From NCBI RefSeq assembly GCF_000247695.1, contig NW_004624747.1:13209877-13273876 (forward strand): a DNA stretch of 64,000 bases. Reading direction: 5' to 3'. Source of the stretch: Heterocephalus glaber (taxonomy: Eukaryota > Chordata > Mammalia > Rodentia > Bathyergidae). Shown piece after piece: positions 31,700 to 42,417 of this stretch. The position numbers and the translations under genes were made by a program. The notes under the pieces were generated by a model. The model made no database searches. It was not told where the DNA came from and worked only from the letters and a program-made list of their open reading frames with translations. Position 1 is the first letter of the stretch. Each line of letters begins with the position of its first letter.

Positions 31700-32020
31700 C
31701 ACACTACTGGGGGATTGGACCCAAGAATGTGCTACCACTGAGCAACATTCCCATCTTCTTTTTTTACTTTTATTTTTTATTTTTTGGTCTTTTGAGACAG
31801 GGTCTCATTATATAGTTCAGGCTGGCCTCAAAACTTGCAGTGACCCTCCTGCCTCAGCCTTGTAAGTGCTGAGATTACAGGTGTGCACCATCGTGCCTGG
31901 CTCTTTTTTATTTTGAGACAAGCTTTTCCTAAATTGTCTGCGTTGTCCTCCAACTTTTGATCCTCCTGCCTCAGCTTCCCTGCATGTTGAGGTCATAGGG
32001 GTGAGCCACTGGACCCAGGC
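31700..32020 (-). mobile_element. B1-dID and adjoining B1
   Basis: ID 31700-31758, B1 31790-31902 (TTTGAGACAGGGTCTCATTA...CCATCGTGCCTGGC), B1 31910-32020 (TTTGAGACAAGCTTTTCCTA). Confidence 0.75.
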
Positions 32021-32162
32021 TAAATTTTTTTTATTGTTATTTTGCTGTTAATGTACTTCTGATAACAAAAGAAAATACCCCGATTGTCTTCAGATAGAAA
32101 TAGGTTAGCTGGTCAAAACCCCCCTGGGCGGATCCTTTAGAGCTATTGCCAATTTATTGGGG

Positions 32163-32247
32163 TTTTTTTTTTTTGGTACGGGGGATTGAACTTGGGTCCT
32201 TGCTCTTGCAAGGTAGGCGGTGGAATCACTGAGCTAAATCCCCAGCA
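32163..32247 (-). mobile_element. IDL SINE
   Basis: GGTACGGGGGATTGAACTTG to CTAAATCCCCAGC. AGCTATTGCCAATTTA perfect duplications (16 bp). Confidence 0.93.
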
Positions 32248-32416
32248 GCTATTGCCAATTTAAATGGCAACTGTAACCTTGTTTCCATTTGTAGATTTTT
32301 GAGGCAGGGGAAAGGCAGTTTACTTGGCCTGCCTGGGAGCTTCCTCTAGGCAGTGGGTTTCCCTTCTTAATTTCTAGTCCCTCTCCTGAACTTCTGTGTT
32401 GAAAGTTGGCAGAAGG

Positions 32417-32632
32417 GGGCCAGGGATGTAGCTCAGTGGCGCTGTGCCTGCCTGGCAAGCCCAAGGTCCTGAGTTCAAACTCTAGTACCAGGGGAAAAAA
32501 AGGCTGGTTGTGGTGCTGCAAGCCTGTAATCCTAGCACTCAGGAGGCTGAGGCAGGGGGATCGTGAGTTCCACGCCAGCCTGGGTCACATAGTGAGCTCA
32601 AGGTCGGCTCTGAACTACAGAGTGACACCCTT
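32417..32632 (+). mobile_element. IDL followed by B1
   Basis: IDL 32417-32501 (GGGGCCAGGGATGTAGCTCA...AACTCTAGTACCA) abuts B1 32502-32632 (GGCTGGTTGTGGTGCTGCAA). Confidence 0.85.
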
Positions 32633-32660
32633 GAGGAAGTCACTTGCTCTCTTTGACTCT

Positions 32661-32796
32661 TTTTTTTTTTTTTTTTTAATTTTGAGACAGGGTCTTGCAA
32701 AGTCACTAAGTTGCCCAGACTGCACTTAAACTTGCAGTCCTCCTGCCTCAGCCTCCCAGAGTGCTGGGAGGACAGACATGGGCTGCCACGCCAGTT
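32661..32796 (-). mobile_element. B1 SINE
   Basis: Long T run, TTTTGAGACAGGGTCTTGCA to GGGCTGCCACGCCAGT. Confidence 0.82.
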
Positions 32797-33018
32797 TGAG
32801 CCCCCTTTCTTACTATATAAAATAGTGACAGTAAGGAAAACATCACATCCCAACTATGTGGACTTTTTTGTAGTTCCATAAACAAGCGAACTTGGTTCCC
32901 GCTTCGGGTTTCCTGCCTGGAGCCCACTTCCCTGGCTTGTGTAGAGTCCTCCCCTCAAGTGTCAGACTTTGCAGACAAGGTTTCGTATGCCTCTTAAGAG
33001 AGCTGGTCTTTTGTTTTG

Positions 33019-33165
33019 GTTTGCCTTTTTGAGACGGTCTCACTATGTAGCTCAGGCTGACCTTAAACCCACTATGTAGCCCAGGCTGGCCTCCAACTCA
33101 CGGCAATCCTCCTGCCTCAGCCTCCTGAGTCCTGGCATTACAGGCGTGCGCCACCCTGCCCGGCT
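33019..33165 (-). mobile_element. B1 SINE
   Basis: TTTTTGAGACGGTCTCACTA, internal duplication, GCGTGCGCCACCCTGCCCGG. Little diverged. Confidence 0.9.
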
Positions 33166-33299
33166 ATTTTTTATTTTTAAATTTTACTTTGTCATTCATC
33201 TCTCCTATTCGATTATAAATTCCACGAGGCCCTTTAACTTGTCGTTTGTTATGTCCTGAATAGTTGGCATAGGTCTTGGTATCTAACATCTTCTGAGGT

Positions 33300-33560
33300 G
33301 AGGTCTAACTGTGCACCAGGCAGTCTTCTGAGCATTAAATGAGGAAAGCACTCTCAAAATAACTCTTTGGATGGGCCAGGGATTTAGCTCAGGGGCACCG
33401 CACCTGCCTCTTAAATGAAAGGTCGTGAGTTAGATCCCGGTTAAAAAAAACTCAAACAACTCTTTAGAGAGAGTAAATATATTGTTAGGGCTCCTTTCCG
33501 GAGGAGGAAACTGAGGCACTGGGCGGCTGAGTGCCGTGTGCTGAGGACAGAACATTAGGT
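33300..33560 (-). mobile_element. MIR split by an IDL
   Basis: MIR-like 33308-33366 and 33455-33560 (GGAGGAAACTGAGGCACTGG). IDL 33373-33450 on the plus strand. ACTCTTTGGATG / ACTCTTTAGAGA flank it. Confidence 0.72.
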
Positions 33561-33875
33561 GGTGGCTGCGCGGGAACTGGAGTCCATGCTGGCTGCGCAG
33601 CTGGACAGGAACCATCCGCCTCCAGAGCGGCTCCCAGGGAGAGCTCCCGAGCTCTCTCGGGGAGGAGCGATCCGCTCTGTGAGGCGGGACCCTCCACTTA
33701 CAGGTCCCTAGACAGTGAGGTCTCCAGATAGAGGAACTTAGCTCAGACAAACAGCAGCTGAGCACTGACAGCGGGTCCAGATTAGAGGGCAAGCAGCCTC
33801 CCTCCACCCGTAGCTGGTAAGGGGCTTCTCACGTCCGGCGTCAGCCTGAGTCTTATTCGCCGCAGATATGGTGAG

Positions 33876-34113
33876 TGGCTGGAGGCGCTCAGCGGTAGAG
33901 CCTTGCCTAGTTTGTGTCAGACCCAGGTTCCACCCTCAACACCAGAAAGAGTCCATAGAAGCTGGGCGTGGCCTGCAAGCCTGTGATCCCACCACTCGGG
34001 AGGCTGAGACAGGAGGATCACTTTGAGTTGGAGGCCAGGCTGTTCTACACAGTGAGTGCAAGGCCAGCCTGAAGTACATAGCAAGACCCTGGCGCACACA
34101 CACACACACACAA
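33876..34113 (+). mobile_element. ID and B1 with (CA)n tail
   Basis: ID 33876-33948 (GTGGCTGGAGGCGCTCAGCG...CCACCCTCAACACCAG). B1 33959-34106 (GCTGGGCGTGGCCTGCAAGC), tail (CA)n to 34113. Confidence 0.82.
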
Positions 34114-34346
34114 AATCCACGGAAGGGGCCTTGCTCCAAGCTTCTGTCTCACCTCATTTATTGGTTCATCCAACTTCTCATCCATTCACCCAAGCACAGG
34201 CTATTTGCTGTAGTATGCCCAGACTGCAAGAGGTGACAGAGAAGAGCATTATCAGAGCTATCTACTCCTGGCCTCCTGCCTCCCCCCAGGGCATCTCTTG
34301 CACCCAGCCCAGGTGTTTATGTCTCTTTGCTAATTTGGGCGGGGTG

Positions 34347-34446
34347 NNNNNNNNNNNNNNNNNNNNNNNNNNNNNNNNNNNNNNNNNNNNNNNNNNNNNN
34401 NNNNNNNNNNNNNNNNNNNNNNNNNNNNNNNNNNNNNNNNNNNNNN
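34347..34446. other. assembly gap (100 N)
   Basis: Exactly 100 N, so a placeholder of unknown true length. GGCGGGGTG on the left and GGGTGGGATG on the right suggest a G-rich sequence that failed to assemble. Confidence 0.99.
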
Positions 34447-34659
34447 GGGTGGGATGAGAGCCTCATCCGATGCTTGGTTTGAGGCCTTCCAGAACTTCTC
34501 TTTGAGCTTCAGCTCCAAGCTGCCTGTTTGGAGAAAGAGGCAGCAGATAAATACAGAAGGTACTGTCATGTCTAAAGGAGAAAGTAAATGAAATAAACCA
34601 GATTAAGGAGATAGGGCCTGATGGGAGGGAGCCAGGGAGACTAGATAAAGTGTCCAGGA

Positions 34660-34905
34660 CTGAGTTACAGGCCTGTGATCCCTGCAAGCTGGAAGGCTGA
34701 GGCAGGAGAACCAGAAGTTGGAGGCCAGCCTGGGCAGTCTAGCAATGTATGGAAAACGTGGAAAGGCTTTGGATTCAGTCTCTAGTATCACAAAAAGGGA
34801 GTAATGTCTGCTACCCAGGGTTGTGAAAATTAAATGAAGTAAATTGACTTGTAAGTGCTTTATAAACTCTAAAGTGCTGAGCCAATATTTGGGACTATTG
34901 ACTGG
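34660..34905 (+). mobile_element. degraded B1-dID then MIR
   Basis: B1-dID 34660-34795 (GAGGCTGAGGCAGG-like core...TTCAGTCTCTAGTATCAC). MIR 34803-34905 (TACCCAGGGTTGTGAAAATT, AAATGAAGTAAATTGACTTG). Confidence 0.72.
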
Positions 34906-34993
34906 GGAGAGATGAAATAAAAATCAATGAATAAACAACTGCACAATACCTTCCTGTTTATTTATTTATTGTTGCTTTGTTTGTTTGTTTGTG

Positions 34994-35192
34994 GGGTTTT
35001 TTGGTACCAGGGATCAAACTCAGGAGCTTCCCCTTTCGAGGCAGGCAATGGCACCGCTGAGCTAAATCCTGGCCTTATGTTTTATTTTTTGAGATAAGGT
35101 CTCACTAGGTAGTCCAGGCCAGACTTGAACTTGCTATGTAGCCCAGGCTGGCACTAACTTGTGACCCTTCTGCCTCAGCCTCCCAGATGCTA
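34994..35192 (-). mobile_element. IDL and B1
   Basis: IDL 34994-35075 (GGTACCAGGGATCAAACTC...CTAAATCCTGGCC), B1 35080-35192. Confidence 0.85.
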
Positions 35193-35329
35193 ACTAAAAA
35201 CAAAACAAATCAAGCAAGCAAACAAAAAAAAAACCCCAAACTGTAGCAGGTGATTTCTCTTACGTAATCTGATGAGATGGGTTATCGATAAATTCATTGA
35301 AAAAGTCCATTGAAACAGGAAATCCTCAG

Positions 35330-35680
35330 GACTGGGGATTGAACCAAGGGCTTTCCCACTGAACTACATCTCCAGCCCTTTTTATTTTTTACTTAATTTC
35401 TTTTGGTACCGGGGATGGAACTCGGGACCTTGTGCTTGAGAGGCAGGTGGCAGAACCATTGAGCTGAATCCCCTGGCCCCCCTAGCCCTTTTTATATTTT
35501 AGTTTGTTTGTTTGTTTGGTGCCAGGGATCAAACTGGGGAACTTGTGCTTGCAAGGCAGGTGGGAGAACCACTGAGCTAAATCCCTGGCTCTTATTTTGA
35601 AACAGGGTCTTGCTATACCCAGGTGGCACTCGGATTTCTCAAACTTGCCATCCTCCTGCCTTACCCTTACGTGTGCCCCA
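35330..35680 (-). mobile_element. B1-dID with two IDL insertions
   Basis: ID 35330-35378, IDL 35400-35478, IDL 35516-35590, B1 35592-35680. The AGCCCTTTTTAT motif recurs on either side of the first IDL, and both sit in the linker between the ID and B1 monomers. Confidence 0.82.
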
Positions 35681-35842
35681 GAAGGATCTTTTGAGCCCAG
35701 GAGTTCAAGGCCAGCTTGGACAACATAGCAGCTAATGTAGGCCTAGTCTAGAATAAATAACTAAATTTTTAGAATATATTTCTAGATTATTAGAAATTTC
35801 TAGAATACCCTTCAGTCACCCCCCACCCAATACTCTTTTTGG

Positions 35843-36127
35843 AGTACTGGGTATTGAACCTGGGACTTTTCGCATGGCAGGAAAGCCCTCTATCATTGAG
35901 CTATATCCCTAGCCCTTCATAACTTTTTTTTTTGGTACCTGGGATCGAACTCAGGACTGTGCACTTTCGAGGCAGGCAGCAGAACCACTGAGCTAAATCC
36001 CCGGCCCTCTTCATAACTTTTTGAGACAGGATCTTGCTAAATTTCCCAGGCTGGCCTCAAACTCGAAATCCTCCTGCCTCAGCCTTCCTAGTAGCTGACA
36101 TTACAAGCATGTGCCACTGTTCTCAGT
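35843..36127 (-). mobile_element. B1-dID split by an IDL
   Basis: ID 35843-35915, IDL 35925-36005 (GGTACCTGGGATCGAACTC...CTAAATCCCCGGCCC) with CTTCATAACTTTTT on both sides, B1 36018-36127. Confidence 0.88.
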
Positions 36128-36284
36128 TCCCATAGTCTTTAATTGTTCAGGCCACACCTAACCCAACTACCTTTCTATCCCCCAGTGGTTTATGACAAAA
36201 CTTTACCCATTTGTTCCCATTGCTGTCCATCGTGGGCCAGCTGGGCTTTGCCTCATGTTTCTTTTCTTCCCTTTGTTTAGGAAT

Positions 36285-36515
36285 CTTTATTCTTTGGAGC
36301 AGTTTCAGATTCCCAGCAATACAAAGCAGAAGGCATTGAGAAACCATACACAGCCAGCCCACATCTGCTCAACCTCCCCACCAGAGCAGGGTGCTCCCCA
36401 CAGCTGTGACCCCACTTCATCACCCCATCATCAGACTGCTTTACACTAAGCTCCATTCTGGGTGTCCTGCACTCTCTGAGGTTGGACAAAAGTATAAGAC
36501 AGGTTCCAAACCATT
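36285..36515 (+). mobile_element. old L1 fragment
   Basis: AGTTTCAGATTCCCAGCAAT, CAACCTCCCCACCAGAGCAG and TTGGACAAAAGTATAAG follow a known mammalian-wide L1M segment. Confidence 0.55.
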
Positions 36516-36560
36516 TTTCCTTTCAAATATTAAAATATTTAGCAAGCTGGATTTATCAAG

Positions 36561-36945
36561 CAGGCTGGTGGTGCACACCTGTAATCCCAGCACTCTGGGA
36601 GGCTGAGGCAAGAGAATCACAGGTTTTGGTGTTTTGGGTGGGGTTTTTTTGAGACAGAGTCTCACTATGTAGACCAGGCTGACCTTGAATTCACTGTGTA
36701 GCCTGGGCTGGCCTAGATGACATTGTGGTGACCTTTGATCCCCGGTACCAAAGAACAAAACAAAACAGAACCTGTGGCAATCCTCCTGCCTCAGCCTCTT
36801 GAATGCTGGAATCACAGGCATGTGGCACCATGCCCGGTGACAAGTTTAAACTCATCCTGGGCAGTTTAGTGGGGCTCTGTCTGAGAAAAGGGCTGGGCAT
36901 GCGGCTCAGTGCAAAGGCCTGAGTTCAATCCCCAGGACCAAAAAT
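36561..36945 (+). mobile_element. B1-dID (+) opened by a reverse B1 that holds a truncated IDL
   Basis: Outer B1-dID: 36561-36622, resuming 36838-36945. Inner reverse B1: about 36640-36837. Inside it, at about 36736-36765, TTTGATCCCCGGTACC plus an A-rich tail is a 5'-truncated IDL. Three layers of insertion. Confidence 0.82.
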
Positions 36946-37001
36946 AAAAATGAAAACGAAAACAAATATTGAATATTTAGTATTTAGAAATCGGTAATAT
37001 A

Positions 37002-37023
37002 ATCCCCGGTACCAAAAAACAAA
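37002..37023 (+). mobile_element. 22-bp IDL remnant with target-site duplication
   Basis: ATCCCCGGTACC plus A tail only, between TAGAAATCGGTAATATA (36985) and TAGAAATTGGTAATATA (37024). Inserted 5'-truncated. Confidence 0.85.
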
Positions 37024-37241
37024 TAGAAATTGGTAATATACAGTGGACCCTCGAGCTATGATCCATCTGACATATGAACATCTTGGGTTAATTAGATTAA
37101 TGGAAAATTCATCTGCCTCTTGCTATCTATAGCGTGTACCCAGGTAAACACCCGGATCTCAGCTATACTAACTTAGTTAACCAGTCCCCAGGAACCCATC
37201 AAGCTTATAAATCCGCTGTCCACTGTACTGTCTTTGGTCGT

Positions 37242-37533
37242 CTTTTTTGTTTGTTTGTTTTTGGTATGGGGGATCGAACTTGGGTCCTTGAGCTTTTGAG
37301 GCGGGTGGTGGAACCACGGAGCTAAATCCCCAGCCCCTGGTCATCGTCATTGTGTGAGTGTGTGTGGTAGTGGGAATGGGACCACCTTGGCACTGAGCTG
37401 CATCCCCACACTCCCCCCGCCCCTCCTTTTTTTGAGACAGGGTCTCACTATGCACTTTAGGCTGGTCTTGAACTCACAGGAATCCTCCTGCCCCAGCCTC
37501 CTGGGTTTACAGGCATGCACCACCATGCCTGGC
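37242..37533 (-). mobile_element. IDL and B1-dID
   Basis: IDL 37242-37336 (GGTATGGGGGATCGAACTTG...CTAAATCCCCAGCCC; TCTTTGGTCGTC / CCCTGGTCATCG flanks), ID 37369-37415, B1 37427-37533. Confidence 0.82.
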
Positions 37534-37560
37534 AGGTTTTCCTTTAAAAAATAAGGATGA

Positions 37561-37647
37561 GGCCCGGGGATTTAGCTCAGTGGTTTCTCCACCTGCTGGA
37601 AGGACCCAAGTTCAATCCCCAGTACCAAAAAGAAAAGAAAAGAAAAA
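37561..37647 (+). mobile_element. IDL SINE with internal deletion
   Basis: GGCCCGGGGATTTAGCTCAG to AATCCCCAGTACC, tail AAAAGAAAAG. AAGGATG repeats flank it. Confidence 0.88.
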
Positions 37648-37850
37648 GGATGTATCATTTTCATTGCATTTTTATACAATATGAACAAAAAACATAGTTA
37701 CACATGAAAACAGCAGGTAGTATGTATTTTGGAACAAATATCAATTACCTGAAGCAAATAATTCCTCAAGGCCACCAAAATTAGGAAAGTCTAACTTTTT
37801 AGAGTCTTTCTAAAGCATTCTACTCTGTTATAGAAACATCATTTTTCTTA

Positions 37851-38007
37851 GCCAGGTGTGGTGGTGCACACCTGTAATCCCAGTACTCCGTAGGCTGAGG
37901 CAAGAGGATTGCCACAAGTTCACGGCCAGCCTAGACTATAGTACATAGTGAGTTCAAGGCCAGCCTGAGCTACATAGGGAGACTCTGTCTAAAAAAGAAA
38001 AAAGAAA
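37851..38007 (+). mobile_element. B1 SINE
   Basis: AGCCAGGTGTGGTGGTGCAC to AGACTCTGTCT plus A-rich tail. AAACATCATTTTTCTT / AAACATCATTTTCCTT duplications. Confidence 0.92.
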
Positions 38008-38340
38008 CATCATTTTCCTTTTCCCAGTTGAATTTCACCAGTGTACAATTACACAGTTTAATAACAAGGGTAACTGATAGGGCAAGCAAGTCAGCTGACT
38101 CCTGTTAAACAGAGTCACTGCTGAAGCCAGCAGGAGGAGTTTAGTAGCTGGTCACACCGGGAACTAATCAGTCAGCCCAGCCGCTGTGGACGTCACATCA
38201 TCCTGCATGGTAGAGTAGCCAAATGCCAGCCAGTTAATTCAGGGAGCCAGCTCCAGAGCTTTCTTAATCCAGGGAGTTGGTAAACCCAGAAAACTACTGT
38301 AGAACCACATATAAGAAAAGGCCATCTCTTGTTTGTTTGG
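38008..38340. other. unique intergenic sequence
   Basis: No repeat or exon recognised. Holds a TGACGTCA-like GGACGTCACATCATCC near 38188 and paired AGTCAGCTGACTCC motifs (an E-box palindrome). Confidence 0.4.
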
Positions 38341-38359
38341 TTGCTATTTTATTCTGATT

Positions 38360-38788
38360 TTTTTGAGACAGGATCTTCACTATGTAGTTTAGGCTGGGCT
38401 CGAACTCACAGTGATCCTCCTGCCTCAGGCTCCCAAGTGCTAGGGTTACAGGCGTGCGCCACCGCACCTGGGATGACCAGGGTTGATTTGTCCTTCTTCT
38501 TGTTTATTTGTATTTTGTATTTATTTTTTTTTACACTTTTTAAATGAAAGTTTTGCAGTTTTTGTTTGTTGCTTTTTTGGTGCTAGGGACTGAGCCAGGG
38601 CATGTGCTCTACCACTGAGCTAGACCTTCATCTCCCAGAGGGGAGTCTTTTCTTTCCTTTTCTTTTTTTTTAAGACTTCATTAAGATTATAGGGTTAAGG
38701 GGCCGGGGATTTAGCTCAGTGGTTTTGCCACCTGCTGCGCAAGCCCAAGGACCTGAGTTCAATCCCCCAGTACCCCCCCCCAAAAAAA
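38360..38788 (-). mobile_element. B1, ID and a forward IDL
   Basis: B1 38360-38473 (-), ID 38573-38635 (-), and IDL 38700-38788 (+; GGGGCCGGGGATTTAGCTCA) with AAGATTATAGGGTTA / AAGATCATAGGGTTA duplications. Confidence 0.85.
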
Positions 38789-39194
38789 GATCATAGGGTT
38801 ATATATGTTAAGTGCTATTAACTATCTCTTATTTTGCTCTTTAAATTACTTATACTTTAGGTTTCTCCTAGAAGAGACACCACACAACATTTAAGCTTAT
38901 GTGTTGGACTTATTTCACTTCAGCACTAAATGAACTAGACTTCAAATTCCATGCATGGCACCCATGGTAACAGGCTGGACGTGACCGAACGTGCCTAATT
39001 GGGGTAATGACAGGGGAAGGATCTTGGTATTAAGCTGTGGTTCTCAGAGTGTGCCCCAGCATCCTGGGAATTGGTTGGAAATGGAAATTCCTGGGCTCTA
39101 CCCCAGGCCTCCTGTGGGAGACTCTTAGGGGAACAGGGGCAGCAGCCAACAAACCCTCCCTTGAGTTAACAGGGGTTCATACCTCAGGCTGACT

Positions 39195-39400
39195 TGTGCC
39201 ACATATCGGCTGTGTGATCTCAGACAAGTCACCGTACCTCTCTGAACCTGTTTCTTCTTTGGAAAATCTGAATAGCAAACCTCCCTTACAAAGTAATTGT
39301 GAGGATTAAATGAAATACTTCATGTACAGTACCTAGTACAGTGCCTGAGACACAGCAGGCACTCACTTCAGGAGAGGAATAGTTAACATTATTGTCAGAA
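39195..39400 (+). mobile_element. MIR (nearly complete 3' part)
   Basis: GGCTGTGTGATCTCAGACAA, GAGGATTAAATGAAATACTT, CAGTGCCTGAGACACAGCAG. One of the best-preserved MIRs here. Confidence 0.85.
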
Positions 39401-39497
39401 TTATAATATTCCTAATCCTGAGTGGCAGCTCTAATTAGGGTGATAAACATTTGGGAGCAAAAGGAAAAGATGTGAGGGGTTAAAAATGTGAGGCGGA

Positions 39498-40146
39498 GGG
39501 GCCGGAGATTTAGCTCAGTGGTTCCGCCGCCTGCCTTCCAAGCGCAAGGTCCCAAGTTCAATCCCTGATACCAAAAAAAAAAAAATGTGAGGTGGCCATG
39601 GTGGCACATGACTGTAATCAGCACTTAGGAGGCTGAGGCATGAGGATCTACATGGTGAGACCCTGTTTCAGCTCAGTGTAGCAGAAGCTGGCCTTGAACT
39701 CTCATTGATCCTCCTGTCTCAGCCTTCTGAGTACTGGGATTATAGGCATGTACCACACAGCCAGCTGTTTTGTTTTTTTGTGAAAAATTTGGGTTTTTTT
39801 GGTACCAGGGATCGAACTCAGTCGGGTCCTTGCACTTTCAAGACAGGTGGTGTAACCACTGAGCTAAATCCCCAGGCCCAGCTGGCTGTTTTTTTTGGTT
39901 TTTTTAGTACCGGGGATTGAACTCAGCTCCTTGAGTTTTCGAAGCAGGCCACGAAACCACTGAGCTAAATCCCCAGCCCTTAGCCAGCTGTGTTTTGACA
40001 GAGCCTCACTAAGTGTTCCGGTGGGAATACACGAACTCACTATACCTTGAATTCACTATGTAGCCTAGGCTGTCCTACAACTCCTGGTGATTCTGCCTCA
40101 GCCTCCTTAGTGCTGGGTTCACAGACCTGCACCACCACGCCTGGCC
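39498..40146. mobile_element. SINE cluster: IDL (+), B1 (+/-), 2 IDL (-), B1 (-)
   Basis: IDL + 39498-39585 (AAAATGTGAGG repeats), B1 + 39592-39670, B1 - 39672-39770, IDL - 39793-39880, IDL - 39891-39979, B1 - 39991-40146. CAGCTGTTTT-type motifs recur between the last four, so successive IDLs used the same T-rich site. Confidence 0.82.
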
Positions 40147-40284
40147 TAAATAGGGTTCGTGTAGTATACTTTATAGAGAGTAAAATTCTTCCTACATAGT
40201 AGACAATTCTATAAATGTGACAAAGACATACGGCTCTGTGATCACTATTGTGGAAGAGATGAATGTTCCTTGCTTCCTACGCCC

Positions 40285-40405
40285 ACTTGTCCACTTCCTG
40301 AGGGCCGTAAGCTCCTGTTTCTTCATCTCTGGGATGGGGACCACAGTGCCCCATCACTGGGCTGCTGTGAGGAAGCGAGTTACACAGTAAGCACTCAATA
40401 AACCC
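40285..40405 (+). mobile_element. MIR
   Basis: TTCTTCATCTCTGGGATGGG, GGGCTGCTGTGAGG, GTAAGCACTCAATAAAC. Confidence 0.7.
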
Positions 40406-40499
40406 CAGGCTGGTCGGGATGCTCCTCCCTCACACGGTCCCCTATTCCAGCGCTCTCAAATCTCTGTCTCTGTCTCATTCTCTCTTCCTATCTCTCTCT

Positions 40500-40555
40500 G
40501 TGACACACACACACACACACGCACACACACGCACACACACGCACACACATGCAAA
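40500..40555. repeat. (CA)n with CACG interruptions
   Basis: (AC)n from 40503 with several CACACACACG units; preceded by (TC)-rich sequence. Confidence 0.92.
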
Positions 40556-40564
40556 GACATTTTT

Positions 40565-40911
40565 GAAGCCTCTTGTTTCTCTGAGGTTTTATTTACAGGC
40601 CGCGCCTCATTGTGAATGTGAAAAGAGAGAGCCCGGCCCTCCTAGACCTTTCATGTGTAAATCAGCCGGCCGGAGCGCGGGGTCAGCGGGAGGAGGGTTT
40701 CCTCGTAATTACTCCTGGAGAAAGCTCTCCCGGCGCTCCGCTCCGGCCTTCCTGCCTCTGCTTGAGGCCCGCGGCACTGGCAGGGCCGGCAGGGGCCCAG
40801 GTGTCTCGGCCCGGGCCGCCAGAGTGGGTTTGTTGGAGGCGGGAAGTTTGGACGGGGTGGGAGGGGTGGAGGGACGCGCTGGGGGGCCCAGGGAGGGGAG
40901 TAATAAAGTTT
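40565..40911. promoter_or_regulatory. CpG-rich candidate enhancer
   Basis: Unique CpG-rich sequence with a forkhead/HOX-like TTTTATTTAC (40587-40596), a SOX-like CATTGTG (40608-40614) and a homeodomain TAATTA (40706-40711). The IDL at 40912 interrupts its right edge. The 212-codon open frame crossing it runs through (CA)n and the SINE, so it is not a gene. Confidence 0.45.
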
Positions 40912-40988
40912 TTGTTTTTGTTCCGGGGATCGCACTCGGGACCTTCCTCTTGCAAGGCGGGCGCCGGAACCACCGAAATCCCTGGCCT
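40912..40988 (-). mobile_element. IDL SINE, CpG-rich
   Basis: TTCCGGGGATCGCACTCGGG to ACCGAAATCCCTGGCC. Perfect AGTAATAAAGTTTTT on both sides. GGTACC has decayed to GTTCC. Confidence 0.92.
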
Positions 40989-41164
40989 AGTAATAAAGTT
41001 TTTAAAATGATCTTTTATTCATTTCTTTTTCCAATGGAAAAAAGTTACACGTTCTAGAAAAAAATGTGCAGTGAATCCCACCAGCCCTTTAATATTGTTT
41101 ACTGCAGAGGGTGAGTTTGGATGTAGGAGGACACTAAAAACATTTCCTTTACACACTGTGTGCG

Positions 41165-41167
41165 GTC

Positions 41168-41210
<43 letters not shown>

Positions 41211-41440
41211 TGCTGGGGAATCAAACCAGGGCCTCTGGCAAGAGCAGTGCACCATAGAACCACGCCCCAGCCCTAATTGCTTTAATTAATTAGTTTATTT
41301 TTATTTTTCTGAGACAGGGTCTCCCTATGCAGTTCAGACTGGGCTTGAACTGGGTCTAGACTGGCCTAGACTCATGGCAATCCTCCTGCCTCAGCCTCCT
41401 CGGTGCTGAGCTTACAGGCATGTGGCACCACATCTGGCAA
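41165..41440 (-). mobile_element. B1-dID with (GT)n in the ID tail
   Basis: (GT)n 41170-41209, ID 41210-41274 (GTGCTGGGGAATCAAACCAG), B1 41308-41440. Confidence 0.82.
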
Positions 41441-41514
41441 TATTTGAAATTTTTCAAAAAACTAGCCAAAACTGTGATTTATTTTCTGTAATTCTGATTT
41501 ATATTGTTTTCTTT

Positions 41515-41600
41515 TCTTTTCTTTTCCATTAAGTTTATTGATACATTTTAGATATAAAATACAGTTGCATTCATCATTGGGATCTGATTTATATTCATTA
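41515..41600 (-). mobile_element. L1 3' end fragment
   Basis: Same CATTAAGTTTATTGATACAT / TTGCATTCATCATTGGGATC as at 2659: an L1 3' terminus in reverse with AATAAA. Confidence 0.65.
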
Positions 41601-41657
41601 AGGGAAGTACAACGTTCACTGAATGAGCACAAAGTTCATTAAATAAATACAGTGTAA

Positions 41658-41763
41658 AGCTGGGTTTGGTAGTGCACTCCTGTAATCCCAGCACGAGGGA
41701 CACTGAGACAGGAGGAAGGCCAGTCTAAACAACAGAAAGACCCTGTCTCAAAATAAATAATAA
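41658..41763 (+). mobile_element. B1 SINE, internally deleted
   Basis: AGCTGGGTTTGGTAGTGCAC to GACCCTGTCTCAAA. Confidence 0.78.
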
Positions 41764-41809
41764 AGTGTATATTAAAGAAAATATATAATTCCCCTGAAGC
41801 ATCTAAAGA

Positions 41810-42000
41810 CAACCACTGTTAACTTTTGGTTTATTTCCTTTTAGTTTTATATCTAAGTACATTTTTTAAAAATTTTATAAAGCACACACTGAGAAACATA
41901 CAGAAATGATACAATTGAAGAAAGTTAGAAAATAAACACCTTTGAAATCCTACTATTCAGAAATAATCACTATTTACATTTCAGTGTACAAACTGAATCC
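41810..42000. mobile_element. old L1-like fragment
   Basis: ACAACCACTGTTAACTTTTG and CTATTCAGAAATAATCACTA are motifs of mammalian-wide L1 3' regions. Weak. Confidence 0.4.
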
Positions 42001-42049
42001 CTGCCCGCAAAGCTTTCTTTGGGGAGTTAATTTTGGTCTTTTTTTTTTG

Positions 42050-42345
42050 GCTTTTTTGAAGCAGGATCTTGTTATGTAGTTAAGGCTGGCCTTGGACTCA
42101 GGGTGATCTTGCCTCAGGTTTCCAAATGCTGCGATTACAGGTGTTCACCACCATGCCTGGCTGGTGCTTTTTTTTTGTTTTTTTCTTTAGAACTAGGGGT
42201 TGAGCCCTAGCTCTTTAATATGTACTTTTTTGATCTTATGACAGGGTCTCTAAATTTCCCAGGTTTGCCTCGAATTTGTGATCCTCTTGCCTGGTCCTCC
42301 AGAGTAGCTGGGATTACAGCCATGTGCCACTATTCCTTGCTAGTT
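42050..42345 (-). mobile_element. two B1 SINEs
   Basis: B1 42052-42163 (GAAGCAGGATCTTGTTATGT...CCACCATGCCTGGC) and B1 42237-42342 (GACAGGGTCTCTAAATTTCC). Confidence 0.75.
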
Positions 42346-42417
42346 GTAGAATTCTTGCTTTGCATTCTTTTTTTTTCCCCCCTCTACTCTCTCTTTTTAA
42401 ATTTATTTTATTTATTT

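Noticed and set aside
40419..41057. 212-codon plus-strand frame
   Set aside because: It is built from (CA)n, a CpG-rich block and an IDL SINE, with no domain or conserved start.
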